Shown piece by piece: positions 1-8,674 of a stretch of 46,942 nucleotides of DNA (the first letter of the stretch is position 1; each line of letters begins with the position of its first letter). The notes beneath the pieces are model-generated. The model had not been told where the DNA came from. It saw only the letters and a list, made by a program, of their open reading frames with translations, and did not search any database. The DNA comes from UBA4582 sp047630175. Its GTDB lineage: Bacteria; Pseudomonadota; Gammaproteobacteria; Pseudomonadales; Azotimanducaceae. Location of the stretch: NCBI GenBank assembly GCA_047630175.1, contig JBLHVI010000019.1, positions 1 through 46,942 on the forward strand, in the 5' to 3' direction. Both the position numbers and the translations under genes were made by a program.

Positions 1-96
1 GCAATGTTATAACGCAATTAGACGACAGAAAGACGGCGAAGTTTAACGGATGCGGCGGTGCAACACAAACCACCGCGGGCGGGTCTACCTTGCTAC

Positions 97-840
97 CTAG
101 CTGGTGCTATCTATCTTCTCCAGACCGCACCAATTAGCGATAAACACGGCAATCGTCGCCGTAATCCGCTCAATAGATGTGATACTGCCCGCTCGTCAAA
201 ACCATGAATATTGTCGCTCGTCGGCCCATAGACTAGGCAGGGCGTATCGTCGTATCGCGTAAACACGCGAGCGTCTAGGTAGACTAAGGCAGTTACGGCC
301 TGCAATTCGCTTTGGAAAACAGCTTTGTGCGCCACACCCAAAGTTTGTTCTGCGTCGCTGCCAGGTTGCAGACCATAGCCCTACGCCATGAAGCCATTGA
401 ACGCTACGGTCGGTGGATTGTTTGATAAAAAAGGATGCGCAGCCGCTGCCTGCCGAATAAGATCTTCGGTCTGTGTTGCACCATCGCGAGCAGCCTCTCC
501 CGGGTAAAGGCCCGTACGCATGTCAAAGGTACACCAGACCAGCACCGAAGAGGCACAGTCGCCGCCGGCAATCTTGCCAACATTTGCGTTGATGGGCTTA
601 TCGAATGGCGCATAGTCTGGATAATTTTTTTAGCGCGTTGCGTGATTGTTCAAACTCTTCCAAACGTCCGATCAAGCGGGCGGCGGCGTCAATAGCATTA
701 GCACCGCTGCTGGCATCCCCGACGTGCGCCTGCCTGCCTTTGACGTGAACTTTGAACCAGTGTTGTCTTTCACAGCACGAATAATCTGCTGCTCAATCTC
801 GTTGTTAGTTTGCACAACAAGCCTCTGTGATGAATGACGC
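97..840 (-). pseudogene. decayed M20-family metallopeptidase/deacetylase (ArgE/DapE-like)
   Basis: Reading the minus strand from about 840 to 97 and stitching three frames gives a continuous M20 deacetylase C-terminal half. The dimerisation-domain motif WFKVHVKGRQAHVGDAS lies near 730-690. It is followed, after a frameshift near 625, by YPDYAPFDKPINANVGKIAG and the segment SSVLVWCTFDMRTGLYPGE. An in-frame TAG lies near 382, then PCLVYGPTSDNIHGFDER, a typical M20 end-domain signature. A second frameshift near 180 precedes the last residues SIERITATIAVF. The N-terminal catalytic part with the first metal ligands is not visible upstream. Intact relatives are zinc amidohydrolases acting on N-acyl amino acids; this copy cannot make an active enzyme. 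The family call is firm, the original substrate unknown. Confidence 0.8.
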
Positions 841-923
841 ATGCACTACATATTATCTACACTATGGTTTCTAGGCCACCCTATCCGTCGAAATCAGGCT
901 GTCAGCTGTTTCAATCTAGCTAT

Positions 924-965
924 AACAGCAGGAGAGAACAGCAGGAGAGAACAGCAGGAGAGAAC
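924..965. repeat. 13-bp tandem repeat, three copies
   Basis: The unit AACAGCAGGAGAG occurs three times head to tail at 924-936, 937-949 and 950-962, plus a partial AAC. The repeat lies in the otherwise featureless 841-1135 interval upstream of the acyl-CoA synthetase. Each unit contains GGAGAG, which resembles a ribosome-binding core, but no start codon follows at a suitable distance. Slippage is the simplest origin. Confidence 0.9.
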
Positions 966-1135
966 AACAAGGCCGACCCTGAGTATGAACATTTAACTGT
1001 CAAATAGAATCGCGCGCACAAGTTCTTCAGCAAGACCCTGCAAATTTGTTACTATCGGTACCAACGTTAGCTACAAGACTAACAATGACAACAATAATAA
1101 GACCACCACAAAGTGGTGGAACGGGGATAAGACTG

Positions 1136-2758
1136 ATGGCATTTGAGTGGAATTACGGAGACATTTTGGATGCAGTGGGTAATGTAGTACCCGCTGATCG
1201 ACCAGCACTAATTCATGGAGACCGCACCATCACCTGGTCGGAGCTTGTTACGCGTAGCAATAACCTCGCGCGTAACATGCTGAGCAACGGCGCTAAATCC
1301 GGCGACAAGATTGCCTTATATATGCGTAACCGCCCAGAGTACCTAGAGGGTATGACAGCAGCTTTTAAAGCCCGATTAACCCATGTTAATGTCAATTACC
1401 GATACATAGATAATGAACTCGTTTACCTGCTCGACAATGCGGACGCGACGGTCTGTATTTATGCGGCGGAGTTTGCGCCCCATGTTGAACATATCCGCGA
1501 TCAATTGCCGAAAGTAACCCAGTGGATCGAAGTCGATGATGGTACTGCGGGTATGGCAGACGCCCTCGCTTACGAGGCCCTGGCAACGACCGGTGACGGT
1601 GCTCGACTCACCGAGATCCGCAGCCCGTCAGATCAGCTATTCATTTATACGGGTGGTACGACAGGTATGCCAAAGGGCGTAATGTGGAGTCAACACGCCT
1701 TGTGGAACGTGCTTGGAGCCGGGGGCAATGCCCGTTTAGGCGTTCCGCCCTGCGAGGACTTGGCAGAGCACCTAGCGCGTATTAAAGCGGCTCCTTCTGG
1801 GCCTGTGACGCTGCCTCTACCGCCGCTGATGCATGGCACTGGATTGTTGTCAGGCCTATCAGCGATAGCTAATGGTGGCACCTGCGTGACGCTAGTATCA
1901 AAGAGTTTTGAAGCAGAACTCGCGCTGCAGAACGTACAAAAGCATGGCGTCACCGCGCTTACCATCGTCGGAGATGCGTTTGCCCGACCCTTGGTCGAGT
2001 TCCTTGATGCCAACCCGGGTAAATACGATTTTTCTTCTGTTGCGGTAATGACATCCAGCGGGGTTATGTGGACGCGTGGCGTCAAAGCGGATTTACTGCG
2101 ACACAATGAGAATCTTTTACTTGCAGACTCTTTCTCCTCGTCAGAGGCTATTGGCTTGGGTGCCTCGGTCATGACCAAGGATGAAGTGATTGAGGTAGCG
2201 CAATTCACCCTCGGACCCAACTGCAAAGTCTTCACGGATGACGAACACGAAGTGTTAGCCGGTTCTGGTGAATCAGGCATGATAGCAGTGTCTGGCTTTT
2301 TGCCAGATGGCTATTACAAAGACCAAGCCAAGACTAACAAAACGTTTAAGGTGATTGGCGACGTGCGGTACTCAATCCCTGGCGACTTTGTTACGGTTGA
2401 AGCCGACGGCAGCCTGACTTTACTTGGCCGTGGCAGCAATTGCATTAATACGGCGGGCGAGAAAGTCTTTCCAGAAGAGGTCGAGGAAGCACTTAAACAT
2501 CACCCCAGCGTTAAAGACTGCTTGGTTGTAGGACTGACGGATGCCAAATGGGGCCAGTCTATTACGGCGGTCGTCGAGTTGATGTCGGGCTTTGAGCTTG
2601 ACGAAATAGCGCTAAAGGAGTTCGCACGCACACACTTAGCCGCGTACAAAATCCCCAAGCGTATCTTGATGCGCGCGACACTCGAGCGGGCAGCGAACGG
2701 TAAGGCGAATTACACTCTGATTAAGGAGTTTGCAGAGAGTAGTTTGGCTGTTGCCTAA
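1136..2758 (+). CDS. acyl-CoA synthetase (AMP-binding, FadD-type)
   Basis: This is an ANL-superfamily ligase that activates a carboxylic acid with ATP to an acyl-adenylate and transfers it to CoA. With the ATG at 1136 it has 540 residues. An in-frame TTG at 1046 would add 30 residues without family-like sequence; GGGGATA precedes 1136. The phosphate-binding motif YTGGTTGMPKGVMW starts near residue 171. The C-terminal hinge follows LLGRGSNCINTAGEKVFPEEVE, and the catalytic lysine is probably in AANGKANYT near residue 525. The TGMPKGVMW variant resembles actinobacterial FadD ligases for steroid side-chain or branched acids, so the substrate may be an unusual long or cyclic acid. It stands alone, with a weak hairpin downstream. 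Family is certain, substrate is not. Confidence 0.93.
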   Translation: MAFEWNYGDILDAVGNVVPADRPALIHGDRTITWSELVTRSNNLARNMLSNGAKSGDKIALYMRNRPEYLEGMTAAFKARLTHVNVNYRYIDNELVYLLDNADATVCIYAAEFAPHVEHIRDQLPKVTQWIEVDDGTAGMADALAYEALATTGDGARLTEIRSPSDQLFIYTGGTTGMPKGVMWSQHALWNVLGAGGNARLGVPPCEDLAEHLARIKAAPSGPVTLPLPPLMHGTGLLSGLSAIANGGTCVTLVSKSFEAELALQNVQKHGVTALTIVGDAFARPLVEFLDANPGKYDFSSVAVMTSSGVMWTRGVKADLLRHNENLLLADSFSSSEAIGLGASVMTKDEVIEVAQFTLGPNCKVFTDDEHEVLAGSGESGMIAVSGFLPDGYYKDQAKTNKTFKVIGDVRYSIPGDFVTVEADGSLTLLGRGSNCINTAGEKVFPEEVEEALKHHPSVKDCLVVGLTDAKWGQSITAVVELMSGFELDEIALKEFARTHLAAYKIPKRILMRATLERAANGKANYTLIKEFAESSLAVA

Positions 2759-2789
2759 TAAAAATTATTCGGTGATCGTTTAGACAGTG

Positions 2790-2813
2790 CCGGTAGCGAG
2801 TGATTGCTGCCGG
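2790..2813. terminator. weak hairpin after the acyl-CoA synthetase
   Basis: Arms CCGGTAGC and GCTGCCGG, one G-T pair, enclose an 8-nt loop between the convergent acyl-CoA synthetase and HNH genes. There is no strong T-tract on either side, so a bidirectional terminator is only possible. Confidence 0.35.
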
Positions 2814-2829
2814 TATTGATGTGCTTTAG

Positions 2830-3198
2830 TTAACGGTAAGTCTGAGCTTTTTGCTTGCTGACCCAGTCAAAATGCCGGCGCAAGCCAGCGTCGGCGAGTA
2901 GATTCTCGATCTGAGAAAAGTCTTTCGCTAGCGCCATCTCTGAGTAAAGATCGTGGATACCACTGTGGCATGGGCGGCATAGATAGACGCCAAGGCTCAG
3001 ATATTGGCGGGTGAATGTTTGTTTGAAGCGTGGCCGTCGATGTAGCTTTTTTGGAATCAAGTGATGGAATGTCAGTGCTTGCTGTCGTTGACAACAAGGA
3101 CAATCACCGTGTTGTGCACGCCTCGAGCGATTGACCGGTTTAATGGTTATTTGCGGCGTCAGTTCAGTGTTATCAACAAAATAGTTCTGCCTGTTCAT
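2830..3198 (-). CDS. HNH endonuclease-fold protein
   Basis: This 122-residue protein has the signature of a small zinc-supported HNH nuclease: CPCC near residue 34, then HHLIPKKLHRRPRFK with paired histidines near residues 46-47, then CRPCHSGIHDLY with a second CxxC pair. The four cysteines would bind a structural zinc, and the histidines would hold the catalytic metal. The N-terminal 30 residues look disordered. It is the last gene on the minus strand after the cyanophycin cluster, 57 nt beyond the Mur-ligase stop, so it may be co-transcribed by read-through. HNH proteins of this size are often of unknown role; nothing here ties it to restriction or to cyanophycin metabolism. Confidence 0.75.
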   Translation of the reverse strand: MNRQNYFVDNTELTPQITIKPVNRSRRAQHGDCPCCQRQQALTFHHLIPKKLHRRPRFKQTFTRQYLSLGVYLCRPCHSGIHDLYSEMALAKDFSQIENLLADAGLRRHFDWVSKQKAQTYR

Positions 3199-3255
3199 CC
3201 AATTAGTACTCGATCGCGCCTTGTCAGGATCACTTGCCTGACAATAGACGTGGCT

Positions 3256-4950
3256 TTAGATGATGGGCTGAGCACCTAACACCGCCAACCTTGTCATGAT
3301 GGCTTCTCGCTCACCGAGCGCCAACATGATGACGAGATCACCAGATTGCGCCCAGTCGAGCGCCACTTCTAGCGCGTCTATCTCTCGCTCAAAATGACTA
3401 ATTTGTCCTTGCTCTGCACCTTGTTCGAGCAGTTCAGCTTGCAGCAGTGCAAACACTTCACCATGCTGCCGGCCACGATGATAGTCTGCCAGCTCTGAAA
3501 TCAACACTCGGTCAAGTCCCATGCGCCAAGCGGCTCGCGCGACTTCTTGAATCGAGTTATCGGGCCTGTCTCCAGCTTGGCAGAACGCCAGTACTCGGCG
3601 TTTGGCCGGCAGCGCCCGGGCCATCTCAAACAGTGCCTGCATGGCATGCGGATTATGGGCAAAGTCCACCAGTATCTGGACATGGCCGAGCCTGTAAGTA
3701 TTGCACCGACCTGGGTTGTCCGCCTGAGTCATGCGCATCAATCCGTGCTTGACCGCCTCAAGGCTGGTGCCCATGCAATACGTCATGGCGCTCGCCGCGA
3801 GGGCATTCGCAATATTATGTCGGGCAGCGCCACCTAACGTCACGGGGATGTCGTGGACATCGCAGATTTGCTGCTGTTCTTGACCTTGCAGGAAAACCAG
3901 CGCACTGCCGTCCAACACAAACGCCATACCTTCGTGCTTTAAGTGCGCCTGTATCACGTGACTATGCCGATCAAGGCTGAACCAGACAATCACCCCAGCA
4001 TAAGTCTGAGCCTGACTGACAAGCAAAGCGTCATCAGCGTTCAAAACCAAAACGCCATGGTCGACGACCGCATGGCTTACAATCCACTTGATGTGAAGTA
4101 GTTCTTGTAGGCTGCGCGAGCCGAAATCGCCCAGATGGTCTTCTGCAATATTCGTAATCAATGCGACTTCAGCACGCTCAACACCCAAGCCACGACGCAA
4201 CAATCCACCGCGTGCGGTTTCCAGCACGGCAGCTGTGACGCCAGCCGCGCGCAAAACCTGCCGGGCGCCTCCTGGCCCTGACCAGTCACCGGTCTCGATA
4301 ATAGTATTGTTAACTGAGATGGCGTCTGTGCAGCTAACGCCTACCGAGTGATTGTCTAGTTGCAGAATAAAGCTGGCCAGTCGTGTTACGGTGGTTTTGC
4401 CGTTCGTGCCCGTGACGATACCAATAGGTACAGATCCAAAATGCGTCCAATCTAGTGTCTGCGGATCGGGTATTTGATGACGAGCCCAAGTCTGTGAATG
4501 CTCTCCGTAGCCTAAGCTTACATAGTCGTCGTCCCACAAAAACGCCACAGCGTGAGCCGTAGCTGCTGTTTGAAGTGCAAGAAGTGTCGGTTGAGTTTCA
4601 GCCTCAAGCTCAGCAGCCAAATCAAATACTCCCTCCGACTGTTCGACGGCGTCCACGCCAGTTAGCTCGCGCAAAATAGTCCGCCAGGCTAATAACGCTA
4701 TTTCGGTGGCGGTATAAAGGCTGTCGATTGGGCCATTAAACGTCAAACTAACACCACCCTGAAGGGGCAGCGTGAGAAAATTCAGCCTCGGCCAGTCGGT
4801 GTCTGCCAGTAACTGCGTCACTGTGCGTTGCCAAATAGTCGCAATAGCGTCCACTTCATACGGCTGGCAGGCAATATCCAAGACAACACCGGGCTCACTG
4901 CCTAGTAGGTTCGGCCCTGTTAAGCGCCGCGCGTCTATCAGTTCCAGCAC
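3256..4950 (-). CDS. Mur-ligase-family protein paired with cyanophycin synthetase
   Basis: A 564-residue protein with a C-terminal Mur-ligase half. The P-loop VTGTNGKTTVTR is at residues 179-190, followed by LETARGGLLRRGLG and ITNIAEDHLGDFG, which closely parallel the matching segments of the CphA gene just upstream. Unlike CphA it has no ATP-grasp domain; its first 170 residues form an unrelated N-terminal region. It starts with GTG 3 nt after the cphA stop, so its ribosome-binding site lies inside cphA and the two are surely co-translated. By homology it should form an ATP-dependent amide bond between amino acids or peptides. A role in cyanophycin priming, modification or dipeptide re-ligation is inference. 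Confidence 0.85.
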   Translation of the reverse strand: MLELIDARRLTGPNLLGSEPGVVLDIACQPYEVDAIATIWQRTVTQLLADTDWPRLNFLTLPLQGGVSLTFNGPIDSLYTATEIALLAWRTILRELTGVDAVEQSEGVFDLAAELEAETQPTLLALQTAATAHAVAFLWDDDYVSLGYGEHSQTWARHQIPDPQTLDWTHFGSVPIGIVTGTNGKTTVTRLASFILQLDNHSVGVSCTDAISVNNTIIETGDWSGPGGARQVLRAAGVTAAVLETARGGLLRRGLGVERAEVALITNIAEDHLGDFGSRSLQELLHIKWIVSHAVVDHGVLVLNADDALLVSQAQTYAGVIVWFSLDRHSHVIQAHLKHEGMAFVLDGSALVFLQGQEQQQICDVHDIPVTLGGAARHNIANALAASAMTYCMGTSLEAVKHGLMRMTQADNPGRCNTYRLGHVQILVDFAHNPHAMQALFEMARALPAKRRVLAFCQAGDRPDNSIQEVARAAWRMGLDRVLISELADYHRGRQHGEVFALLQAELLEQGAEQGQISHFEREIDALEVALDWAQSGDLVIMLALGEREAIMTRLAVLGAQPII

Positions 4951-4953
4951 GCG

Positions 4954-7740
4954 CTAATCGCCGGCGTCGCGAGCGATACGCACACCACGCTCATCAGAGA
5001 TAATCTGCACATCTTCGTCGAAAGTGAACAGGTCGACGTCGGGTAGAGCGATCGTGGACGCTTTCGTTTCCGTACCGCTGGTCTTATCTGCGCTCGAATC
5101 AAAGTAGATGATCTGCTTCCAGGTACGCTTGATCTGATCGGCCAATACTAAAATAAGGTCATCTGATGCCGCAATACTCAGCGCGTGTTGCGTCGCCATC
5201 TGCTCATCAGGAACGACTTCAATCTGCTCGGGCTTGACGCCGCATTCAATCAGTTGGGCCTGAAGAATACGCGCGACTTCGTCATGTCCGCGATTACGTC
5301 GATTATCATCTGCACGGCAGATAAAGTGATCAAAGTGACCGGCTGCTAGCCGAGCAATCTCTTGTATGTCTTCGTCACGGCGGTCACCCGGTGCGGCCAA
5401 TACAACCAACTTTCGACCCTTAACCTCGAACCGGTCTACCAAGTTACACATGGCGCGAACGGCTGCAGGATTGTGGGCGTAATCGAGGATCACCTTGAAT
5501 GGATGCTCGTCGTAGATATTCATACGACCGGGCGCCTGAAAGAATGTTGAGTCGAATGACCGCAAACCCTGCCTGATGTGTTCGAGGCTGACATCCATGT
5601 TGTAAGCAAGTGCTGCAGCAAACATCGCATTTTGGACATTGTGCATCGCTCGACCTTCAACAGTAGCGGGTATAAGGTGGGTCCAGAGCAAGGGGGTATG
5701 TCCCTCTTTGTCATAGATCGTAATCATATGACCGTTCATGCCTTCCTCTAGCACAAACGCCTGACCACCGGCGCGAATATGCTGCTTTACGAGTGGATGA
5801 CCAGGATTCATGGTGACGTAGCTGACAGTTTTGGCATCGGTGTAATCGGCCATCTGTAAACACAAGCCGTCGTCGGCGTTGAGGACAACAGCGTCTTCGG
5901 CGATTTCTATGGGTATGCGTTTAACCTCGGCAAGCTGCTCAAGGGTATTAATGCCATTCATGCCCAGATGATCTGCAGCTACATTTAGGCAAGCAGATAC
6001 ATTACAACGCTGGTAACCAAGTCCACCGCGCAGCATGCCACCCCGCGCAGATTCCATAACCGCTGCATCAACTGCCGGATCACGCAGCACCATACGCGCC
6101 GATACGGGGCCGGTCATATCGCCAGACACGGACAACTGACCGTCAATATAGACACCGTCGGTAGAGGTCATACCGACCGTATAACCGCTGAGCTTCAGAA
6201 TGTGCGCAAGCATACGCGTCGTGGTGGTTTTGCCATTAGTACCGGTAACGGCGGCTATAGGAATGCGGCATGGTGTGCCTGGTGGGAACAGCATATCGAT
6301 AACTGGGCCGGCCACATCTCTCGGCGTGCCTTCGCTGGGGGCTACGTGCATACGAAACCCCGGCCCGGCATTCACTTCACAGATACCACCGCCGGCATCA
6401 CGATAAGACTCAGAAATATCCATTGTCAGAAAATCAACACCGCCTACGTCGAGACCAATCGCTTTGATGGTTCGCTCTGCCATCTCACGGTTGTCGGGAT
6501 GAATAATATCGGTGACGTCAATGGCTGTGCCACCCGTAGACAGATTGGCCGTAGAACGTAAAAATACGATCTCATCCATTGCCGGGACCGTCGCCGCCGT
6601 GTAGCCAGCTTTTTCGAGCAATAGATGCGCTTGGTGGTCAAACTCTAGTTGCGTCAAGACCTTTTCATGACCTACGCCACGTCGAGGGTCTTGGTTAATA
6701 ATTCCCACCAGTTCCTCAATCGTGTGCACGGCATCACCCACCACATGACCGGGCATGCGTTTAGCGGCAGCGACGAGCTTGCCGTTAACCACCAGCAGAC
6801 GATGGTCAAAGCCCTCTATAAAGCGCTCAACGATAATATTACGGCCGTGCTCCCGGGCGACATCAAATGCAACGGCGATGTCAGCTTCAGTACTTAAGTT
6901 AATCGAAACGCCGCGCCCATGGTTGCCATCAATGGGCTTTAGCACTACGGGGTAGCCGATACGGCGCGCAGCTCGTTGAGCATCTTCTACGGTGCGTACT
7001 AGACGTTGGGCCGGGACAGGCAAACCTAAGTCGCGAAGAATCGCATTGGTTTCTTCCTTGTCGCCGGCCAGCTCCACCGCAATATTGCTGGTCTTACCCG
7101 TGGTGGTGGCCTGAATGCGCTGTTGATATCGACCGTGGCCAAATTGCACCAGACTTTGTTGGTTAAGACGTAACCAAGGAATATCACGTTCTTCGGCAGC
7201 GCGCACTAACGAGGCGGTGCTGGGGCCCAGAGCACGGCGCTGGGCATAGCGAATAAAGTCGTCTCTGGCTGACGCGAAGTCAAAACCCGGATCAATGTCA
7301 TAAGCGGCACTTAAATCGGCTGGCAAAAGGCTGAGCAGTAGCGTTTGCGCAAGGCGTCCCGCTGCCAAGCCGACTTCTGCATCTAGGTATTGAAAGACCA
7401 TCGTATAGTGGCCAGGCGAGCCCTCAACAGAACGCGTGCGACCAAACGTCACGGGCGAGCCGGCAATATTTTGCAGTTCAATCGCGACATGCTCCATGAT
7501 GTGTCCCAACCATGTACCCTCATCTTCACGCAACCGGCGAACAAAGCCGCCTGCTTCGCGATATGAGCAGCCGTGTTCATCAAGCCCTGGTAGGCAATCG
7601 AGCAGCGCATTGACAAATGACTCACCGAGTCGCGCGCTTGGCCAATGCTCAAGCTCGCCTAGGTCGAGTACGTGCCTAATGACGGGGAAGCGCGCATAAA
7701 GATTAGGGCCGACATAGACATTGGTCGTGACGATTTTCAT
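4954..7740 (-). CDS. cphA: cyanophycin synthetase
   Basis: CphA makes multi-L-arginyl-poly-L-aspartate, adding Asp to the backbone and Arg to its side chains at the cost of ATP. The 928 residues fall in family order. An N-terminal domain (about 1-160) carries the HIMEHVAIELQN motif. An ATP-grasp domain (about 220-485) has YPVVLKPIDGNHGRGV at 263-278 and DPRRGVGHEKVLT at 351-363. A Mur-ligase domain follows from about 495, with P-loop TGTNGKTTTTR at 500-510, MESARGGMLRGGLG and NVAADHLGMNG. It is slightly longer than the usual 870-900 residues. AAGGACG precedes the ATG. It lies 29 nt after cyanophycinase and 3 nt before a Mur-ligase paralogue, so storage and mobilisation genes share one transcript. 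Confidence 0.97.
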   Translation of the reverse strand: MKIVTTNVYVGPNLYARFPVIRHVLDLGELEHWPSARLGESFVNALLDCLPGLDEHGCSYREAGGFVRRLREDEGTWLGHIMEHVAIELQNIAGSPVTFGRTRSVEGSPGHYTMVFQYLDAEVGLAAGRLAQTLLLSLLPADLSAAYDIDPGFDFASARDDFIRYAQRRALGPSTASLVRAAEERDIPWLRLNQQSLVQFGHGRYQQRIQATTTGKTSNIAVELAGDKEETNAILRDLGLPVPAQRLVRTVEDAQRAARRIGYPVVLKPIDGNHGRGVSINLSTEADIAVAFDVAREHGRNIIVERFIEGFDHRLLVVNGKLVAAAKRMPGHVVGDAVHTIEELVGIINQDPRRGVGHEKVLTQLEFDHQAHLLLEKAGYTAATVPAMDEIVFLRSTANLSTGGTAIDVTDIIHPDNREMAERTIKAIGLDVGGVDFLTMDISESYRDAGGGICEVNAGPGFRMHVAPSEGTPRDVAGPVIDMLFPPGTPCRIPIAAVTGTNGKTTTTRMLAHILKLSGYTVGMTSTDGVYIDGQLSVSGDMTGPVSARMVLRDPAVDAAVMESARGGMLRGGLGYQRCNVSACLNVAADHLGMNGINTLEQLAEVKRIPIEIAEDAVVLNADDGLCLQMADYTDAKTVSYVTMNPGHPLVKQHIRAGGQAFVLEEGMNGHMITIYDKEGHTPLLWTHLIPATVEGRAMHNVQNAMFAAALAYNMDVSLEHIRQGLRSFDSTFFQAPGRMNIYDEHPFKVILDYAHNPAAVRAMCNLVDRFEVKGRKLVVLAAPGDRRDEDIQEIARLAAGHFDHFICRADDNRRNRGHDEVARILQAQLIECGVKPEQIEVVPDEQMATQHALSIAASDDLILVLADQIKRTWKQIIYFDSSADKTSGTETKASTIALPDVDLFTFDEDVQIISDERGVRIARDAGD

Positions 7741-7769
7741 ACAGATAACGTCCTTTTAAAAATTAGAGC

Positions 7770-8591
7770 CTAAGCCTCGAAAGCCTGCCGTGTCTCAATT
7801 TCAAACCGACCGCCTGAGACTAAAATATGAAGCTGTAAGCCTATCAGACTAACCGGCTCACCGCGTCTGGCTTTATCCATCGACGAATGGGTCAGGTTCG
7901 TAGGATCAATAATCGTGATGCCGCCGCTACCGACGACTTCAAGGTCATCGCCGGGACGGATAAAAGCCGCCGTGTCCTCGTCTAAACCAATGCCGATGGC
8001 GAACGGATTATAGGCCAGTGCCGTCAGCAGCCGCCCGATGCGGTCGCGCTGGCGAAAGTGCTGGTCAATGATGAAGTGATTCGTCAACCCGAGGCCCGGC
8101 GCCATAGTGGTCATATCGGGGCGCGGAGTAGAGCCTTCATAGCCGCCGGCAATCATATGTTCTGGCATAAAAGCGGCGCCGGCTGAAGTACCGGCAACAT
8201 GCATACCGGCGGCGTTACGGCGTCGAATTTTTTGTGCCACGGGCGTGCCGCCCAAGGTAGTCGACAGACGTAACTGGTTGCCGCCGGTCATGAATACGCC
8301 ATCGGCTTGATCGATGCAGTCCAGCGCTTCTTGTGACTTGCAGTCCTCGCGAGTCTGGATGTCTAACACCTGAATATGTTTCATGCCGAGTTTGCGAAAT
8401 AGCCTTTCATAGTTACTGCCAGTGTCACTGAGTTCTGAAGCAGTGGGGATAATAGCCAACCGCGCGCTACTGCCACCGCAGATACTAACGAAGCGATCGA
8501 GAATCGCTGGGTTATTGAGTTTTTCCTCGGCGCCGCCGATGGGGATGATGTAACCGCGTTCTTGGTCTTCAATATTAGCTGCGGGGGACAT
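7770..8591 (-). CDS. cphB: cyanophycinase
   Basis: A 273-residue S51-family serine peptidase that cuts cyanophycin into beta-Asp-Arg dipeptides. The nucleophile lies in GTSAGAAFMPEHMIAGG near residues 138-155, the S51 signature, and the preceding loop GVFMTGGNQLRLSTTLGGT is also typical of cyanophycinases. FIIDQHFRQRDRIGRLLTAL and GIGLDEDTAAF are further conserved blocks. There is no signal peptide, which fits action on intracellular granules. It lies between isoaspartyl dipeptidase and cphA on the minus strand. The pairing explains how granules are mobilised: this enzyme makes dipeptides, the neighbouring dipeptidase splits them. Confidence 0.95.
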   Translation of the reverse strand: MSPAANIEDQERGYIIPIGGAEEKLNNPAILDRFVSICGGSSARLAIIPTASELSDTGSNYERLFRKLGMKHIQVLDIQTREDCKSQEALDCIDQADGVFMTGGNQLRLSTTLGGTPVAQKIRRRNAAGMHVAGTSAGAAFMPEHMIAGGYEGSTPRPDMTTMAPGLGLTNHFIIDQHFRQRDRIGRLLTALAYNPFAIGIGLDEDTAAFIRPGDDLEVVGSGGITIIDPTNLTHSSMDKARRGEPVSLIGLQLHILVSGGRFEIETRQAFEA

Positions 8592-8674
8592 AACGATGGT
8601 GTCTCTGTGTAAGTGGCGGCATTACACGCAGGGTCGGTAGCGTGGGTCAACGTGACGAGCCGAATAAGACAAAA

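Noticed and set aside
924..965. Possible CRISPR-like array
   Set aside because: Units are 13 bp, contiguous, without spacers, and only three copies.
1690..2280. 196-codon open frame on the minus strand inside the acyl-CoA synthetase gene
   Set aside because: It is the complement of a strongly conserved ligase domain; its composition (many Ser, Pro, Thr) is that of a shadow frame.
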